Below are positions 16,597 to 26,484 of a stretch of DNA of 46,143 nt, piece by piece. Position 1 is the first letter of the stretch, and every line of letters begins with the position of its first letter. A program made the position numbers and the translations under genes. The notes under the pieces were generated by a model that searched no databases, had not been told where the DNA came from, and worked only from the letters and a program-made list of their open reading frames with translations. The DNA comes from Acidobacteriota bacterium (GTDB taxonomy: Bacteria; Acidobacteriota; Blastocatellia; RBC074), in the NCBI GenBank assembly GCA_018268995.1, contig JAFDVL010000116.1, positions 1-46,143 of the forward strand. The letters are read 5' to 3'.

Positions 16597-19446
16597 ATGT
16601 CTAACGAAGAAGCAATTATTGTTCGTGGCGCGCGCGTCAACAACCTGAAGCAAATCAATTTTGAAATTCCCCATAACTCACTCACGGTAGTAACGGGGGT
16701 TAGCGGCTCCGGTAAAAGTTCGCTGGCCTTTGATACCGTTTACGCCGAAGGCCAACGGCGATACGTCGAATCGCTTTCCGCCTATGCTCGTCAGTTTCTG
16801 GAGCGAATGGAAAAGCCTGACGTAGACGAAGTGATCGGCATCTGTCCAGCCGTTGCGATTGGGCAAAAAAACTCCACTCGCAATCCGCGCTCGACGGTCG
16901 GAACGCAAACTGAAATTTACGATTACTTACGACTATTGTTTGCTCGCGCCGGAACAACTTTTTGCTACAACTGCCAGCAAGTCGTCCAACGCGACACGCC
17001 GCAGGCCATCGCGGAACGCGTCCTTCTGGAACCGGAAGGGACGCGCTTTTATGTCCTCTTCCCGGCGGAAGCTGGCATGATCGAAAAGCTTGCAGACACG
17101 AGTAAAAAAGCGACAAAGAAAAAAGTAGCAGAACACGCGAAACTGAGCATTCAAGCCCATTTGATGAGCCTGATGCAACGTGGTTTCATTCGCCTGTTTG
17201 ATGCCTCAAAGAATGAAATTATTGAGTTGCAAACGCCTGATAGTTTCACCGCTCCGAGTTTTGAAAATATTTACGTGCTCGTTGATCGAATGGCTGTCAA
17301 ATCAAGTGATGATGCCGTGCGCAGTCGTTTGGTGGATTCGATTGAAACCTGCTACATCGAAGGCCACGGTCAGGCTGTGATTCTGATGCTGAAACCGGAA
17401 GAGAATCAAATCCTGCTATTTTCAGAGAAATTCTCCTGTAAAAACTGCGGCATTGACTACATCATTCCTGAACCCCAGCTGTTTAGTTTCAATAACCCTT
17501 TCGGAGCCTGTCCGACCTGCCAGGGATTCGGCAACACCATCGGGCTTGACCTGGACTTAGTCATTCCCAACAAAGAATTATCATTGGCTGAAGGCGCGGT
17601 CGAAGCATTTACAAAACCGCAATTCGACTGGTGGATGCCCAAATTACAATCCTTTGCACGACGTGAAGGGTTGCCTTTAGATGTTCCCTACTGGCAGCTT
17701 ACCGAGCAGCAGCAACGATGGATCATCCACGGCAAAGGCGATTTTCCGGGCATCCATAAGGTTTTCTCGTGGCTGGAAGAAAAAAAATACAAGATGCACG
17801 TCCGCGTCTTCTTAGCCAAATATCGTGGATATACCCGTTGCTCCGATTGCAATGGCGGACGCCTGAGAAAAGAAGCGCAATGTGTAAAAATTGGCGGGCA
17901 ATCCCTACCTGAAGTTTGCGCCCTTTCGATCAAGGATGCTTCTGTCTTTTTTGCTGAGCTGCAACTCAGCCAGGAACAACAGGCGATAGCAGATCGCGTG
18001 ATGAACGAAGTGACGCAACGACTGAAATTTCTGGTGGATGTCGGGTTGGATTATTTGACACTGAATCGGTTGGCTTCAACCTTATCCGGGGGCGAGGCTC
18101 AGCGCATCCAATTGGCAACGAATCTGGGAGCCTCGCTTGTCGGCGCGCTTTATGTTTTGGACGAACCAAGTATTGGCTTACATCCACGCGATTCTCAACG
18201 GCTGATCGGTCTGCTCGAAAATTTACGGGACATCGGAAACACAGTGCTGGTGGTCGAACACGAAGCAGAAATGATGCGTGCAGCAGATCACGTCATTGAC
18301 ATTGGGCCTGGAGCAGGAGAACTCGGCGGGCAGGTTGTCTATCAGGGCAAATTCAATGGCTTGCTGAAACATTCGGGATCGCTCACAGGCAAGTATTTGC
18401 GGGGTGAATTACAGATAAAATCACCAAATGGACATCGCCCAATTAGCGGGAAGCAAATCGAACTTCACGGCTTGCGCCAACATAATCTGAAGAATATTGA
18501 TGTCTCGATCCCGCTTGGAATGTTGGTTTGCATCACGGGTGTGAGCGGTTCCGGGAAATCTACTTTAATCCACGATTGCTTATACGCCGGAATCAAGCAC
18601 GAACGCGGCGATTGGCGCGGCCCGGTGGGAGAATTCAGCAAGCTTGATGGTGGGCATGTGCTTGATGACATCATACTTGTAGATCAATCTCCTATTGGTC
18701 GCACGCCTCGTTCTAATCCTGTGACCTATATCAAAGTCTATGACGCGATTCGCGAGGCATTCGCTGAGACAACGGAAGCGCAAAAGCGTGGTTACACAGC
18801 AAGCCATTTTTCCTTTAATGTTCCCGGTGGTCGCTGTGATGCGTGCGAAGGGGACGGGACGGTCACCGTTGAAATGCAATTTCTGGCCGATGTTGAATTG
18901 ATCTGTGAGGAATGCAAAGGCACGCGCTTTAAGCCTTCCATTCTGGACATTAAGTATCGCGGCAAAAATATTCACGAGGTGCTCCAATTGACTGTCCGCG
19001 AAGCCATGAGCTTTTTCTCACACATTCAACGAATCGCCAGCAAATTGCGAGTCCTGGACGAAGTTGGATTAGGTTATTTGCGCCTGGGGCAATCGGCGAC
19101 GACGTTGTCTGGTGGTGAAGCACAACGCGTTAAGCTTGCTTCCTATTTGTCCAAGAAAACGGGGGATCGGTCGTTGTACATCTTTGACGAACCAACAACT
19201 GGCTTGCACTTTGACGACATCAACAAGTTGCTGCACGCATTTCGTCGTTTGTTGGAGGCAGGCGGCTCACTGATCGTCATTGAGCACAATCTTGATGTCA
19301 TCAAAACTGCGGATTGGATTATTGATTTAGGGCCGGAAGGTGGTGATCAGGGAGGATACCTGGTGGCTGCCGGAACGCCAGAGCAAATCATGCAGGTCGC
19401 GGAATCCCATACCGGAAGATTTCTCAAAAATTATTTGCAGCAATAG
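16597..19446 (+). CDS. uvrA: UvrABC system protein A (excinuclease ATPase)
   Basis: DNA damage recognition subunit of nucleotide excision repair; it forms a dimer and loads UvrB. About 949 residues, typical length. There are two ABC modules: Walker A GVSGSGKSSLAFDT near the N-terminus and GVSGSGKSTLIHD in the second half, and two signatures, LSGGEAQRIQLA and LSGGEAQRVKLA. Zinc-binding cysteine sets are CKNCG...CPTC in the first half and CDACEGDG...CEEC in the second. I prefer the ATG at 16597, with AGGTG just before it; a GTG at 16591 is in frame. It is monocistronic. uvrB lies at the right end of the window on the opposite strand. Confidence 0.97.
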   Translation: MSNEEAIIVRGARVNNLKQINFEIPHNSLTVVTGVSGSGKSSLAFDTVYAEGQRRYVESLSAYARQFLERMEKPDVDEVIGICPAVAIGQKNSTRNPRSTVGTQTEIYDYLRLLFARAGTTFCYNCQQVVQRDTPQAIAERVLLEPEGTRFYVLFPAEAGMIEKLADTSKKATKKKVAEHAKLSIQAHLMSLMQRGFIRLFDASKNEIIELQTPDSFTAPSFENIYVLVDRMAVKSSDDAVRSRLVDSIETCYIEGHGQAVILMLKPEENQILLFSEKFSCKNCGIDYIIPEPQLFSFNNPFGACPTCQGFGNTIGLDLDLVIPNKELSLAEGAVEAFTKPQFDWWMPKLQSFARREGLPLDVPYWQLTEQQQRWIIHGKGDFPGIHKVFSWLEEKKYKMHVRVFLAKYRGYTRCSDCNGGRLRKEAQCVKIGGQSLPEVCALSIKDASVFFAELQLSQEQQAIADRVMNEVTQRLKFLVDVGLDYLTLNRLASTLSGGEAQRIQLATNLGASLVGALYVLDEPSIGLHPRDSQRLIGLLENLRDIGNTVLVVEHEAEMMRAADHVIDIGPGAGELGGQVVYQGKFNGLLKHSGSLTGKYLRGELQIKSPNGHRPISGKQIELHGLRQHNLKNIDVSIPLGMLVCITGVSGSGKSTLIHDCLYAGIKHERGDWRGPVGEFSKLDGGHVLDDIILVDQSPIGRTPRSNPVTYIKVYDAIREAFAETTEAQKRGYTASHFSFNVPGGRCDACEGDGTVTVEMQFLADVELICEECKGTRFKPSILDIKYRGKNIHEVLQLTVREAMSFFSHIQRIASKLRVLDEVGLGYLRLGQSATTLSGGEAQRVKLASYLSKKTGDRSLYIFDEPTTGLHFDDINKLLHAFRRLLEAGGSLIVIEHNLDVIKTADWIIDLGPEGGDQGGYLVAAGTPEQIMQVAESHTGRFLKNYLQQ

Positions 19447-19486
19447 TTCACCTGCGTATGCCTACCTATTCAGATCAGACGAAGCA

Positions 19487-19519
19487 AAAAGGGAAATACC
19501 TGAACGGCACTTCCCTTTT
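19487..19519. terminator. Likely bidirectional terminator between uvrA and the stress-protein gene
   Basis: AAAAGGGAA (19487-19495) pairs with TTCCCTTTT (19511-19519) around a 15-base loop, between two convergent genes. T runs are short on both strands, so strength is uncertain. Confidence 0.55.
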
Positions 19520-19532
19520 CAGCAAACTTAAT

Positions 19533-20093
19533 TTAGCGGTAAATATTTTGCCCGCGATTCTTTTTCCATTCCTGCTCCAGATAAGCGGCATCTTCATCAC
19601 TGCGCGGGCTAACTCCCATGACGATTCCGCCATTTCTGACATCTTCATCATAAAGTTTTGCCCGATCTTCGGGAATCCCAGCCCCAACCAATGCACCAAT
19701 GATTCCACCGGTTAATCCACCGGCTCCGGCTCCGGCCAATGCGGCAGCAATTGGCCCGGCTACCACAATGCCAAGTCCAGGAATGGCAATACTGGTGCCT
19801 ACTGCCGCCAATGCTGCGAGAACAGCGCCGACGGTTCCGCCAATGGCACCGCCTGTTCCTGCACCTTCCATCGCCTTGCTGCCCAAATCAGTCTTGTCAT
19901 CAAAATACTTTTTCCGTGTCTCGTCAGACATCATTAGATTGACATCGTCTTTTGAGTATCCGCGATTGGATAATGAATTGTAGGCATGTTCGGCGCTCTC
20001 ACGATCACGGAATGTGCCTGTCAACCAATTGCTCTTGCCGGTTCTGGAATCTGCATCATATCGGTTAGTTTGTTTGGTAGTTGCGTTAGCCAT
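19533..20093 (-). CDS. Glycine-zipper general stress protein (YflT-like N-terminus)
   Basis: A 186-residue protein. Residues 20-60 (LTGTFRDRESAEHAYNSLSN, then YSKDDVNLMMS) match the short fold found in YflT/general stress protein 17M-type proteins. The centre is two glycine- and alanine-rich hydrophobic stretches with repeated GxxxG spacing (TGGAIGGTVGAVLAAL, GGLTGGIIGALVGAG), likely a membrane-inserting hairpin. The C-terminus is polar (GIVMGVSPRSDEDAAYLEQE). The ATG at 20093 has GAGGAG six bases upstream; the frame continues further up without a better start. Family members are induced by heat, salt or other stress; no regulator site was identified. A hairpin in its leader is listed separately. 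Confidence 0.8.
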   Translation of the reverse strand: MANATTKQTNRYDADSRTGKSNWLTGTFRDRESAEHAYNSLSNRGYSKDDVNLMMSDETRKKYFDDKTDLGSKAMEGAGTGGAIGGTVGAVLAALAAVGTSIAIPGLGIVVAGPIAAALAGAGAGGLTGGIIGALVGAGIPEDRAKLYDEDVRNGGIVMGVSPRSDEDAAYLEQEWKKNRGQNIYR

Positions 20094-20420
20094 GACTTTC
20101 TCCTCGTTGATTTTAATTCTCGTTGGTTTTGACGAAGACACACAACCACTTGCTTCACCACAATGCGGTGCGCATTGGTGCTTCGCCATCAATGTAGTTA
20201 CGCTATAGTCAGGGCAATTACTGTTCCCAATTAAAGAGTAGGCATTGCGTTCACAAGTGCGGAAATTCGACAGGATTTGGCAGAATATTTTGACGAGCAG
20301 GTGTAAATTTCGTACAGCTAGCTGTCTGCAATCTAAACACTCACCAAGTTAGAGAGTTACTCGGTGGCGCGAGGGTGTCGTCCCCATTCACCTTGGATTC
20401 GTGCAATCAGCAGAAGGTTT
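20094..20420. other. Gene-free leader region upstream of the stress-protein gene
   Basis: No credible gene is seen on either strand. It should contain the promoter and 5' leader of the minus-strand stress-protein gene. The only structure I can see is the CAATGCG/CGCATTG hairpin at 20161-20177. Confidence 0.5.
20161..20177 (-). promoter_or_regulatory. Hairpin in the 5' leader of the stress-protein gene
   Basis: CAATGCG and CGCATTG pair perfectly around a GTG loop, roughly 70 bases before the start codon. It could be a regulatory leader structure or a chance palindrome; there is no ribosome-site occlusion. Confidence 0.3.
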
Positions 20421-20478
20421 GGCAATAAAGAAAAACGCCAGCAAGTGGGGTTGTAATGCCCCCTAAATGCTGACGTTT
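20421..20478 (-). terminator. Rho-independent terminator after the DUF1552 cassette
   Basis: On the minus strand, AACGTCAGCA (from 20477) pairs with TGCTGGCGTT with one mismatch. An inner GGGG/CCCC stem and then TTTTTCTTTATT follow. It lies just downstream of the DUF1552 stop codon. Confidence 0.8.
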
Positions 20479-20500
20479 GTAGTTGTTGCTTATTTTTTTG

Positions 20501-21853
20501 TTAAGCTTGAAGCCCTGTCAGGTAATCAAGCTTACCCGTGCTATCTCCGATTTTTTCGGGACGCGCGCCCATCATATCCAGAAGTGTCAAATAGAGATCT
20601 GTCATTGGCTTCCCAGGCTTATAGGCAATGTGCCGTCCTGGCTTCAAACTACCGTCTCCACGTCCTGCAAGAATGGTTGGCAGGTCTTCGTGATTGTGTC
20701 TATTCCCATCACTAATTCCAGCTCCATAAACGATCATGCAATGATCCAGTAAGGAACCATCTCCATCTTTCGTCTCCTTCAGCTTTTGCAGGTATTCGGC
20801 AAAGAGCTTCACGTGGAAGGTATTGATTTGCGCAACCTTCTCGATCCAATCCTGATTGAACCTATGGTGGGTCAGCGGGTGATGCGGATCAGAAATTCCG
20901 ATTTCAGGATACACACGCATACTGCCCTCGCGCGCCCACATCAACGTTGAAATCCGGGTTAGGTCAGTTTGGAAAGCCAGCAATTGCAAATCACACATCA
21001 ACTTGGAATATTCCGTGAAAGTTGGCGGGATACCTGCGGGCTTTTCGATGCCGGGGTTAATTTCACGATTGTCTTTTTCAGCAGACGCGATGCGTTGTTC
21101 GATTTCCCGGATCGCGACCAGATATTCATCTATCTTGCGCCGATCATTTGCGCCAAGCATATTAACCAGCTTCTTCGTATCGGCCTGAACATAATCCAGA
21201 ATGCTCTTGCGATATTCAGCTCGACGGGCGCGGACTTCCGGCGACAGGCTTAAATCAGCCGTGCCAAACAATCGCTCGAACACGTTGCGGGGATTGACCT
21301 CAGGCGGATTGGGCGTTGTTGGAGTGCGCCACGAAATACTATTCGTGTAAGCACAACTATAACCAGAATCACAATTGCCGACCGTGCGTGAGTCTTCACA
21401 TCCAAGTTCCAATGACGCAAATCGGGTTTTACTGCCAATCAACTGTGCCGCAACCTGATCGGCGGAAACACCGCCCTGTATGTCTGCGCCAGCCGTTTTC
21501 TTACAATGCACACCCGACAAATAAGATGCACCTGCACGTCCGTGATCACCGGGTCCATCGCCCAGTGCATTCCCGTTATGATCGTCTAACCCGGAAAGCA
21601 CAAAGAAATCATTACGCAGAGGCTCAAGCGGCTTCAAAATCCGCGTAAATTCATAATTCGCACCTGTTTCTTTTGGCTTCCACCAATTGATGTTCACAAC
21701 ACCGTTCGGAACATAAATAAATGCCAACCGGGCAGGAGCCTTGGCGGATGCACTCAATGCAGGTGTCATGGCATCCAGCATTGGCAACGCTATCGCAGTT
21801 CCCATGCCTTTCAGAAAGGTACGACGATGCAGTTTTTTACGGGTAATGATCAT
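20501..21853 (-). CDS. Tat-exported DUF1552 protein
   Basis: A 450-residue protein of the DUF1552 family, common in Planctomycetota, Acidobacteriota and Myxococcota. The N-terminus is a twin-arginine signal (KLHRRTFLKGMGTAIALPML). The body has SGLDDHNG, GDHGRAGASYLSG, HHPLTHH and, near the C-terminus, YGAGISDGNRHNHEDLPTIL, features it shares with the sulfatase/phosphatase-like DUF1501 fold. The ATG overlaps the stop of the DUF1592/1588 gene by four bases (ATGA), so translation is coupled, and the two products almost certainly work together outside the cytoplasm. The reaction is not known. It is the last gene of the cassette and is followed by a terminator. Confidence 0.92.
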   Translation of the reverse strand: MIITRKKLHRRTFLKGMGTAIALPMLDAMTPALSASAKAPARLAFIYVPNGVVNINWWKPKETGANYEFTRILKPLEPLRNDFFVLSGLDDHNGNALGDGPGDHGRAGASYLSGVHCKKTAGADIQGGVSADQVAAQLIGSKTRFASLELGCEDSRTVGNCDSGYSCAYTNSISWRTPTTPNPPEVNPRNVFERLFGTADLSLSPEVRARRAEYRKSILDYVQADTKKLVNMLGANDRRKIDEYLVAIREIEQRIASAEKDNREINPGIEKPAGIPPTFTEYSKLMCDLQLLAFQTDLTRISTLMWAREGSMRVYPEIGISDPHHPLTHHRFNQDWIEKVAQINTFHVKLFAEYLQKLKETKDGDGSLLDHCMIVYGAGISDGNRHNHEDLPTILAGRGDGSLKPGRHIAYKPGKPMTDLYLTLLDMMGARPEKIGDSTGKLDYLTGLQA

Positions 21854-24351
21854 GTTGTTTTTACTCCACGCCGCATTTGAAACGGCAAACTATTAACGAT
21901 TTCCAGGACTAAACTAGAGAAGCGAAACTCATTCGCAGCCACACTGGCAGCAATCTTCTTGATCGCGGGCTTATCATATCGTTCCAAACCACGCCCCAGG
22001 CCATATGTTAGCAGCTTTTCTGTCAGGCACTGAGCAAAAGCGTTTCGATCCGCACGTAAAATTGATCTGAGCTCTTCAGGCCCACTAAATTTCCGTCCGT
22101 CTGGCAATTCTCCTGAATCATCAATCGGGAGCTTGCCGTCCATCGTCCGCCAGACACCAATCGCATCGAATTTTTCCAATCCAAAGCCGAGGGGGTCAAG
22201 GCGGGAGTGACACGACGCGCAAGTTGGGTTCTTGCGATGTTCTTCCAGCTGTTGCCGCAAGGTCAGTGTTGCGCCGATCTTCGACTCATCCAGAGTGGGA
22301 ACATCAGGCGGCGGTGCTGGTGGCGGCGCATTCAGGATGTTTTCCAAAATCCATTTCCCACGCAGCACAGGAGAGGTGCGAGTTGTATACGATGAAACCG
22401 TCAGTACGCTCGCGTGGGTGATGATACCTGCCCGTTGCGGATTTCCCGCCAGCGAAACTTTGCGAAACTCTGGCCCTCGGACGCCAGGAACCTTATACAA
22501 GGCAGCCAAACGTTCGTTCAGGTACGAATATTTGCCATCAATGAAATCCAGAATGCTTTTGTCCTCGCGCACAATACTTTCGATAAACATCTCGGTCTCA
22601 CGCCGAATGGACATCCGCAGGTAATCATCATATTCCGGGAAGCGCTCGCGGTCTGGCTTCGTGGATTCTAGCTTTCGGAGCTCCAACCACTGCCCGCCAA
22701 AATTTTCGACTAACGCTTTGGCTTTCTCATCCTTCAGCATTCGTTGAATTTGTGCTTTCAGAATCAGTGGTTTTCGCAATGTCCCCTGATCGGCAGCTTG
22801 CAACAGCTCCTCATCCGGCATACTGCTCCAGAGAAAATACGAAAGGCGCGAGGCAAGTTCGTGCTGGCCGATTCGATAAGAAGGAACGTCTGTCGCAGTT
22901 GAGGCAGGAAGCCGATCCTGCTCTAATCGAAAGAGGAAATGAGGTGAGACCAAGATGGCCTGCACGGCAACGCAAATGCCTTCCTCAAAAGTATCACCCT
23001 TCTTTTGGGCCATCGTGACAAGGTTCAGCAACGGCTCAATTTCACCTGCTGACACAGGCCGCCGATAGGCACGGTGCGCCAGATTTGCAATGATTTTTTG
23101 CGCGCAGCCAGCTTGATGTTTCCCATCCAGATGCCCACAGCTAAAAACCTTCTTTTTGCTTTCGATGGATGCCCCAACAACCTGATTATAAGGCCCACCA
23201 ATGTCCACACGATTGACGCGAACTGTGTTGACTGGAACTTTCTCATTGAGCTTGGCTTCAAATGCGGCCCGGCGACGTTTGTTGATTTCTGGCGACAAGT
23301 CAGGGCGTTCTTTGAATTCGGGTGGCTTGGGTTGAGTTTTCTTGGAAGGGTTCGCACCATTGTAGCTTGGCGGCAATCCGTCAAACAGATTCAAGGCAGA
23401 AGCCGCAACCCAATGTTCACCGGCAGGAACCTTGGCACGAAAATCCAGAGTGAACGAATCAAACACCTGACGGTTTTCATCAAAGGCGGCTCCGCCCTCA
23501 GGATCAAGCTCGCGAGCCTGCACTTGTTTGCCATCAATCCAAACTGCAAATTTCACGGCGTCTGATCCGGCAGGTCGTGCCCCATTCAAATACAATCGGA
23601 AAGTATATTCTGCCTCGACTGGAAAACGATGCGTCGTATGCAGAGCATTTGGCAGCCCCAGCCCAGTCGTATCGTACTCGGCCAGCGGCGTAAACTTCGG
23701 TTCAATTTTTCGGCCTTGTGGGCGAATTTCCACGACGGATGGCTTCATTGCCGGAATACCGTAAATTGCGGTACGGGCCACGTTCTCAGCCGCAGTCAGA
23801 TATTTCTCCATCAAAACCGGAGACAGAGAAAGCACATCACCGATGTTATCAAATCCATAGCCGGAATCGTCCTGTGGGAATGTATCTGCGGGTTTGATAT
23901 CCACACCTAATAAATCGCGAACCGTGTTGTTGTATTCTGCGCGATTCAAACGACGTGCCGTGACACGCCCAGGGTCTGGCTTAACCAGTTTATCCAGGCG
24001 AGCAAATTCGGCCTCCAAATAGGTAATAATCCGCTGAACTTCGGCATGCTCCGGTTTCGGTGTGCCTTTGGGCGGCATTTCACCGGTCTGTATTTTTTGC
24101 AAAATATGATCCCACGAATCGCGTTGCTGTGAGAGGGATTCTGCTGTTTTGAAGGATTCAAGATTCAGGCCGCCTGATTGCTTTTTCGCATTGTGGCAAT
24201 ACACACAATTTTCGTTGAGGAACGGCAAAATTGTTTTTTCAAATGACGTCGCAGTCTGTGCGCGTTGTGTCATTTGAAAAGGCAACACAACCGCCCCGCC
24301 AATCGCAAAACCTGCCAGAATCAATAGTCGTAGATAAGTTTTTCGCTTCAT
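21850..24351 (-). CDS. Large secreted DUF1587/1595/1592/1588/1585 protein with two CxxCH motifs
   Basis: An 833-residue exported protein with an N-terminal hydrophobic signal segment. The domain order follows the well-known multidomain family: a cytochrome-like region with CVYCH (residues 49-53); DUF1587 (RRLNRAEYNNTVRDLLGVD); a carbohydrate-binding-like beta region (HRFPVEAEYTFRLYLNGARP); DUF1595; DUF1592 (LASRLSYFLWSSMPDEELL); DUF1588 with a second CASCH (about 712-716) in SCHSRLDPLGFGLEKFD; and DUF1585 at the end. It probably binds haem c covalently at one or both motifs and transfers electrons, possibly in polymer or sugar oxidation; this is inference. It lies 6 bases after the DUF1080 gene and overlaps the DUF1552 gene. 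Confidence 0.92.
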   Translation of the reverse strand: MKRKTYLRLLILAGFAIGGAVVLPFQMTQRAQTATSFEKTILPFLNENCVYCHNAKKQSGGLNLESFKTAESLSQQRDSWDHILQKIQTGEMPPKGTPKPEHAEVQRIITYLEAEFARLDKLVKPDPGRVTARRLNRAEYNNTVRDLLGVDIKPADTFPQDDSGYGFDNIGDVLSLSPVLMEKYLTAAENVARTAIYGIPAMKPSVVEIRPQGRKIEPKFTPLAEYDTTGLGLPNALHTTHRFPVEAEYTFRLYLNGARPAGSDAVKFAVWIDGKQVQARELDPEGGAAFDENRQVFDSFTLDFRAKVPAGEHWVAASALNLFDGLPPSYNGANPSKKTQPKPPEFKERPDLSPEINKRRRAAFEAKLNEKVPVNTVRVNRVDIGGPYNQVVGASIESKKKVFSCGHLDGKHQAGCAQKIIANLAHRAYRRPVSAGEIEPLLNLVTMAQKKGDTFEEGICVAVQAILVSPHFLFRLEQDRLPASTATDVPSYRIGQHELASRLSYFLWSSMPDEELLQAADQGTLRKPLILKAQIQRMLKDEKAKALVENFGGQWLELRKLESTKPDRERFPEYDDYLRMSIRRETEMFIESIVREDKSILDFIDGKYSYLNERLAALYKVPGVRGPEFRKVSLAGNPQRAGIITHASVLTVSSYTTRTSPVLRGKWILENILNAPPPAPPPDVPTLDESKIGATLTLRQQLEEHRKNPTCASCHSRLDPLGFGLEKFDAIGVWRTMDGKLPIDDSGELPDGRKFSGPEELRSILRADRNAFAQCLTEKLLTYGLGRGLERYDKPAIKKIAASVAANEFRFSSLVLEIVNSLPFQMRRGVKTT

Positions 24352-24357
24352 TTCAAT

Positions 24358-25149
24358 TTACCGCTTGATCAGTTCACGCAATGGCCGCCAATAAATATTC
24401 CGAAACGCAACCGGGCCGTGGTCGCCTTGTACCATAATGGGGTTCGTGGCAGCTTCGGCAATGTCCATCGCCGCCCGCGTCGGGCCTTCCACTTCCACGT
24501 TTTTTTGCACTGAAAGCCCATTATGAACGACGCGGAGGAATTTTGCATTTTCAATTTTCTTTCCGCTACTATCAAAGCGCGGAGCACGAAACCAGATTTG
24601 GTACGACTGCCATTCGCCTGGACGCCGCGAAGCATTCCGACTGGGAGCTGAACCACCGACTCCTTGATTATCTATCCAGCGATGATAGATCGCCCCGCCA
24701 TCAGATGTAGACATTTCCTCTGTCGCGCCCCAGCTATCGAAAATCTGCACTTCATAAAGTCCATGCAAATAGACCCCCGAATTTGAGCCTTTTGCAATCA
24801 TGAATTCTAAATACAGCTCCATGTCCCCAAATTTTTGATCAGTGACCAGATTTACCGTTCGTCCTGTGCCATTCAAGATTCGGTCGCCAGCCGTAGGGTT
24901 TGCGCTCAGTCGCGTTGGGCCAAGCAGACGCTCCCACGCAATTCCGTTGGTGGTAAGCCATTCGTTTTTTGCAGCAGGGTTTTGACCATGCCAACCGGAT
25001 AAATCTTTGCCATTCAAAAGCGGCATCCAGCCACTTTCAACCAGGTATGGCGCATCACCGTGCGAATCGCCATCATTTGAGATTTGCCTTTGGGGTTGCT
25101 GCGCTAGCAAAGGGAGTGCAAGCAGAAAAATCAGAAATATTTTAGTCAT
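24358..25149 (-). CDS. Secreted DUF1080 (3-keto-disaccharide hydrolase-like) protein
   Basis: A 263-residue protein with a short signal peptide (IFLIFLLALPLLA). It carries the DUF1080 jelly-roll domain: WMPLLNGKDLSGWHG near the start, FGDMELYLEFMIAKGSNSG, GVYLHGLYEVQIFDSWG, then the tail GDHGPVAFRNIYWRPL. Members are concanavalin-like folds found next to sugar-processing genes; some act on 3-keto-glycosides. It follows the alpha/beta hydrolase gene by 93 bases and precedes the DUF1592/1588 gene by 6, so it belongs to the same transcript. The likely site of action is the periplasm or cell surface. Confidence 0.9.
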   Translation of the reverse strand: MTKIFLIFLLALPLLAQQPQRQISNDGDSHGDAPYLVESGWMPLLNGKDLSGWHGQNPAAKNEWLTTNGIAWERLLGPTRLSANPTAGDRILNGTGRTVNLVTDQKFGDMELYLEFMIAKGSNSGVYLHGLYEVQIFDSWGATEEMSTSDGGAIYHRWIDNQGVGGSAPSRNASRRPGEWQSYQIWFRAPRFDSSGKKIENAKFLRVVHNGLSVQKNVEVEGPTRAAMDIAEAATNPIMVQGDHGPVAFRNIYWRPLRELIKR

Positions 25150-25242
25150 CGAAGTCTGGAGTTGTTTGAATCAGGAAATCGTTTTATCCCAACAAATGTA
25201 AATTGCATAAACGAACGGCGCTGGCTGATGGTTACTCTAAAG

Positions 25243-26286
25243 CTAAGGATGCAGCCATTTTTGCAACCAGGAAATCGCCAGTTTGCGTGCTTCCGGGGTC
25301 ACAGCATGTCCGGTTTTACTCTGTATTTTCACTTCAAAGTTCCCCTCTGCCTTGGCCTCTTTATATGCAGCACGCGTTTTTTCGATACAGTCCATCAGTC
25401 CGGGCATTGGCGTCCTGGGGTCTGTATCTCCATTGATGACCAGCAGGGGGCGTGGGGCGATCAAGGGAACCATTTGAGGCCCATCGAATTCATCCGCGAT
25501 TCCGGGCATCACTCGTTGATAAAACCTGTACACAAAATCAGCCTTGATCTCTGCCTCTCCCTCATCTTTTGCTGCACGTTGGATCGCATCCTGAAAAGTG
25601 CCGACCCGCGATTGCCAGGAATCGTGTTCCAGCGCCCAGCGAAAACTTTGCACGCCAATGAAGGGAACAGCCGCAGCCACCCGCGCATCTACTGCGGCAG
25701 TTAGATACGTTTCCATTCCGCCCTTTGAAAATCCGATCAACGCGATGCGATTCGCATCCACATCAGGGCGTGTCAGCAAATAATCCAATAACCGCATCAC
25801 ATCCCAAACGGTGTCATAGAGAAAAGGGTGTTCCTTGCCAGTGCGATAGGTTCGCAGCATTGCTTGGTTATATTCAACTGCGCCCTTACCTGCCTTAATT
25901 CTTTCACCGTGATAACGCCCATCAATTGCCACCCCAATAAAGCCGAGGGAAGCGAGTTCATTCAACAAATCAAGCTGGCTTTCTTTGGTTCCCCCTGTGC
26001 CATGCAAGGAAATTACCACCGGGCGTCGGCCTGAAAAGTTTGATGCCTTGACCAAAATTCCAGGAACCCGCTGTTCAGCATCGGCGGCAAAACTAAAATG
26101 CCAGTGCTCTCCCCCAACGCTGCCCTCACGCTTTGATAATTCAGGCGCTAATGGCACACGAGGTCTGTCAATGAGATTGAGGAAGGCCTTACGCGTGGCA
26201 GCCGGTGAAAATGGTTGCATATTCACACCCGAAGCGAAAACCGCTGTCATTCCTAGTAGCATGAAGGTGTACGAAAAAGCTTTCAT
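25243..26286 (-). CDS. Secreted alpha/beta hydrolase (dienelactone hydrolase/acetyl xylan esterase-like)
   Basis: A 347-residue protein with a signal peptide (FSYTFMLLGMTAVFASG) and one alpha/beta-hydrolase domain. The oxyanion segment is SLHGTGGTKE, the nucleophile elbow GFSKGG, the acid in INGDTDPRTP and the histidine in KTGHAVTPEA. The extra loop after AIDGRYHGERI resembles secreted esterases of the dienelactone hydrolase group. It opens the minus-strand cassette with DUF1080, DUF1592/1588 and DUF1552, which fits a role in removing ester groups from a polymer or sugar; this is inference from context. It is divergent from the plus-strand gene at 26485 across about 200 bp. Confidence 0.85.
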   Translation of the reverse strand: MKAFSYTFMLLGMTAVFASGVNMQPFSPAATRKAFLNLIDRPRVPLAPELSKREGSVGGEHWHFSFAADAEQRVPGILVKASNFSGRRPVVISLHGTGGTKESQLDLLNELASLGFIGVAIDGRYHGERIKAGKGAVEYNQAMLRTYRTGKEHPFLYDTVWDVMRLLDYLLTRPDVDANRIALIGFSKGGMETYLTAAVDARVAAAVPFIGVQSFRWALEHDSWQSRVGTFQDAIQRAAKDEGEAEIKADFVYRFYQRVMPGIADEFDGPQMVPLIAPRPLLVINGDTDPRTPMPGLMDCIEKTRAAYKEAKAEGNFEVKIQSKTGHAVTPEARKLAISWLQKWLHP

Positions 26287-26484
26287 ACCGGGATCGTAGC
26301 CTTTTTTTTGATGTTAAAGTCGCAGTTGCGGCGAAACCGTATTGTATCGTACAGCAGCGTTTTAGCAATGCCTGCGAAAGACTGCTTTGCCTTCGTGTGG
26401 GCATTATGGTAAGAGAAGTTACAGCAAACGTATGAATCAACTGATCAATGTATGAATAGCATTTGATGGCTGCGGAGGGGCAGT

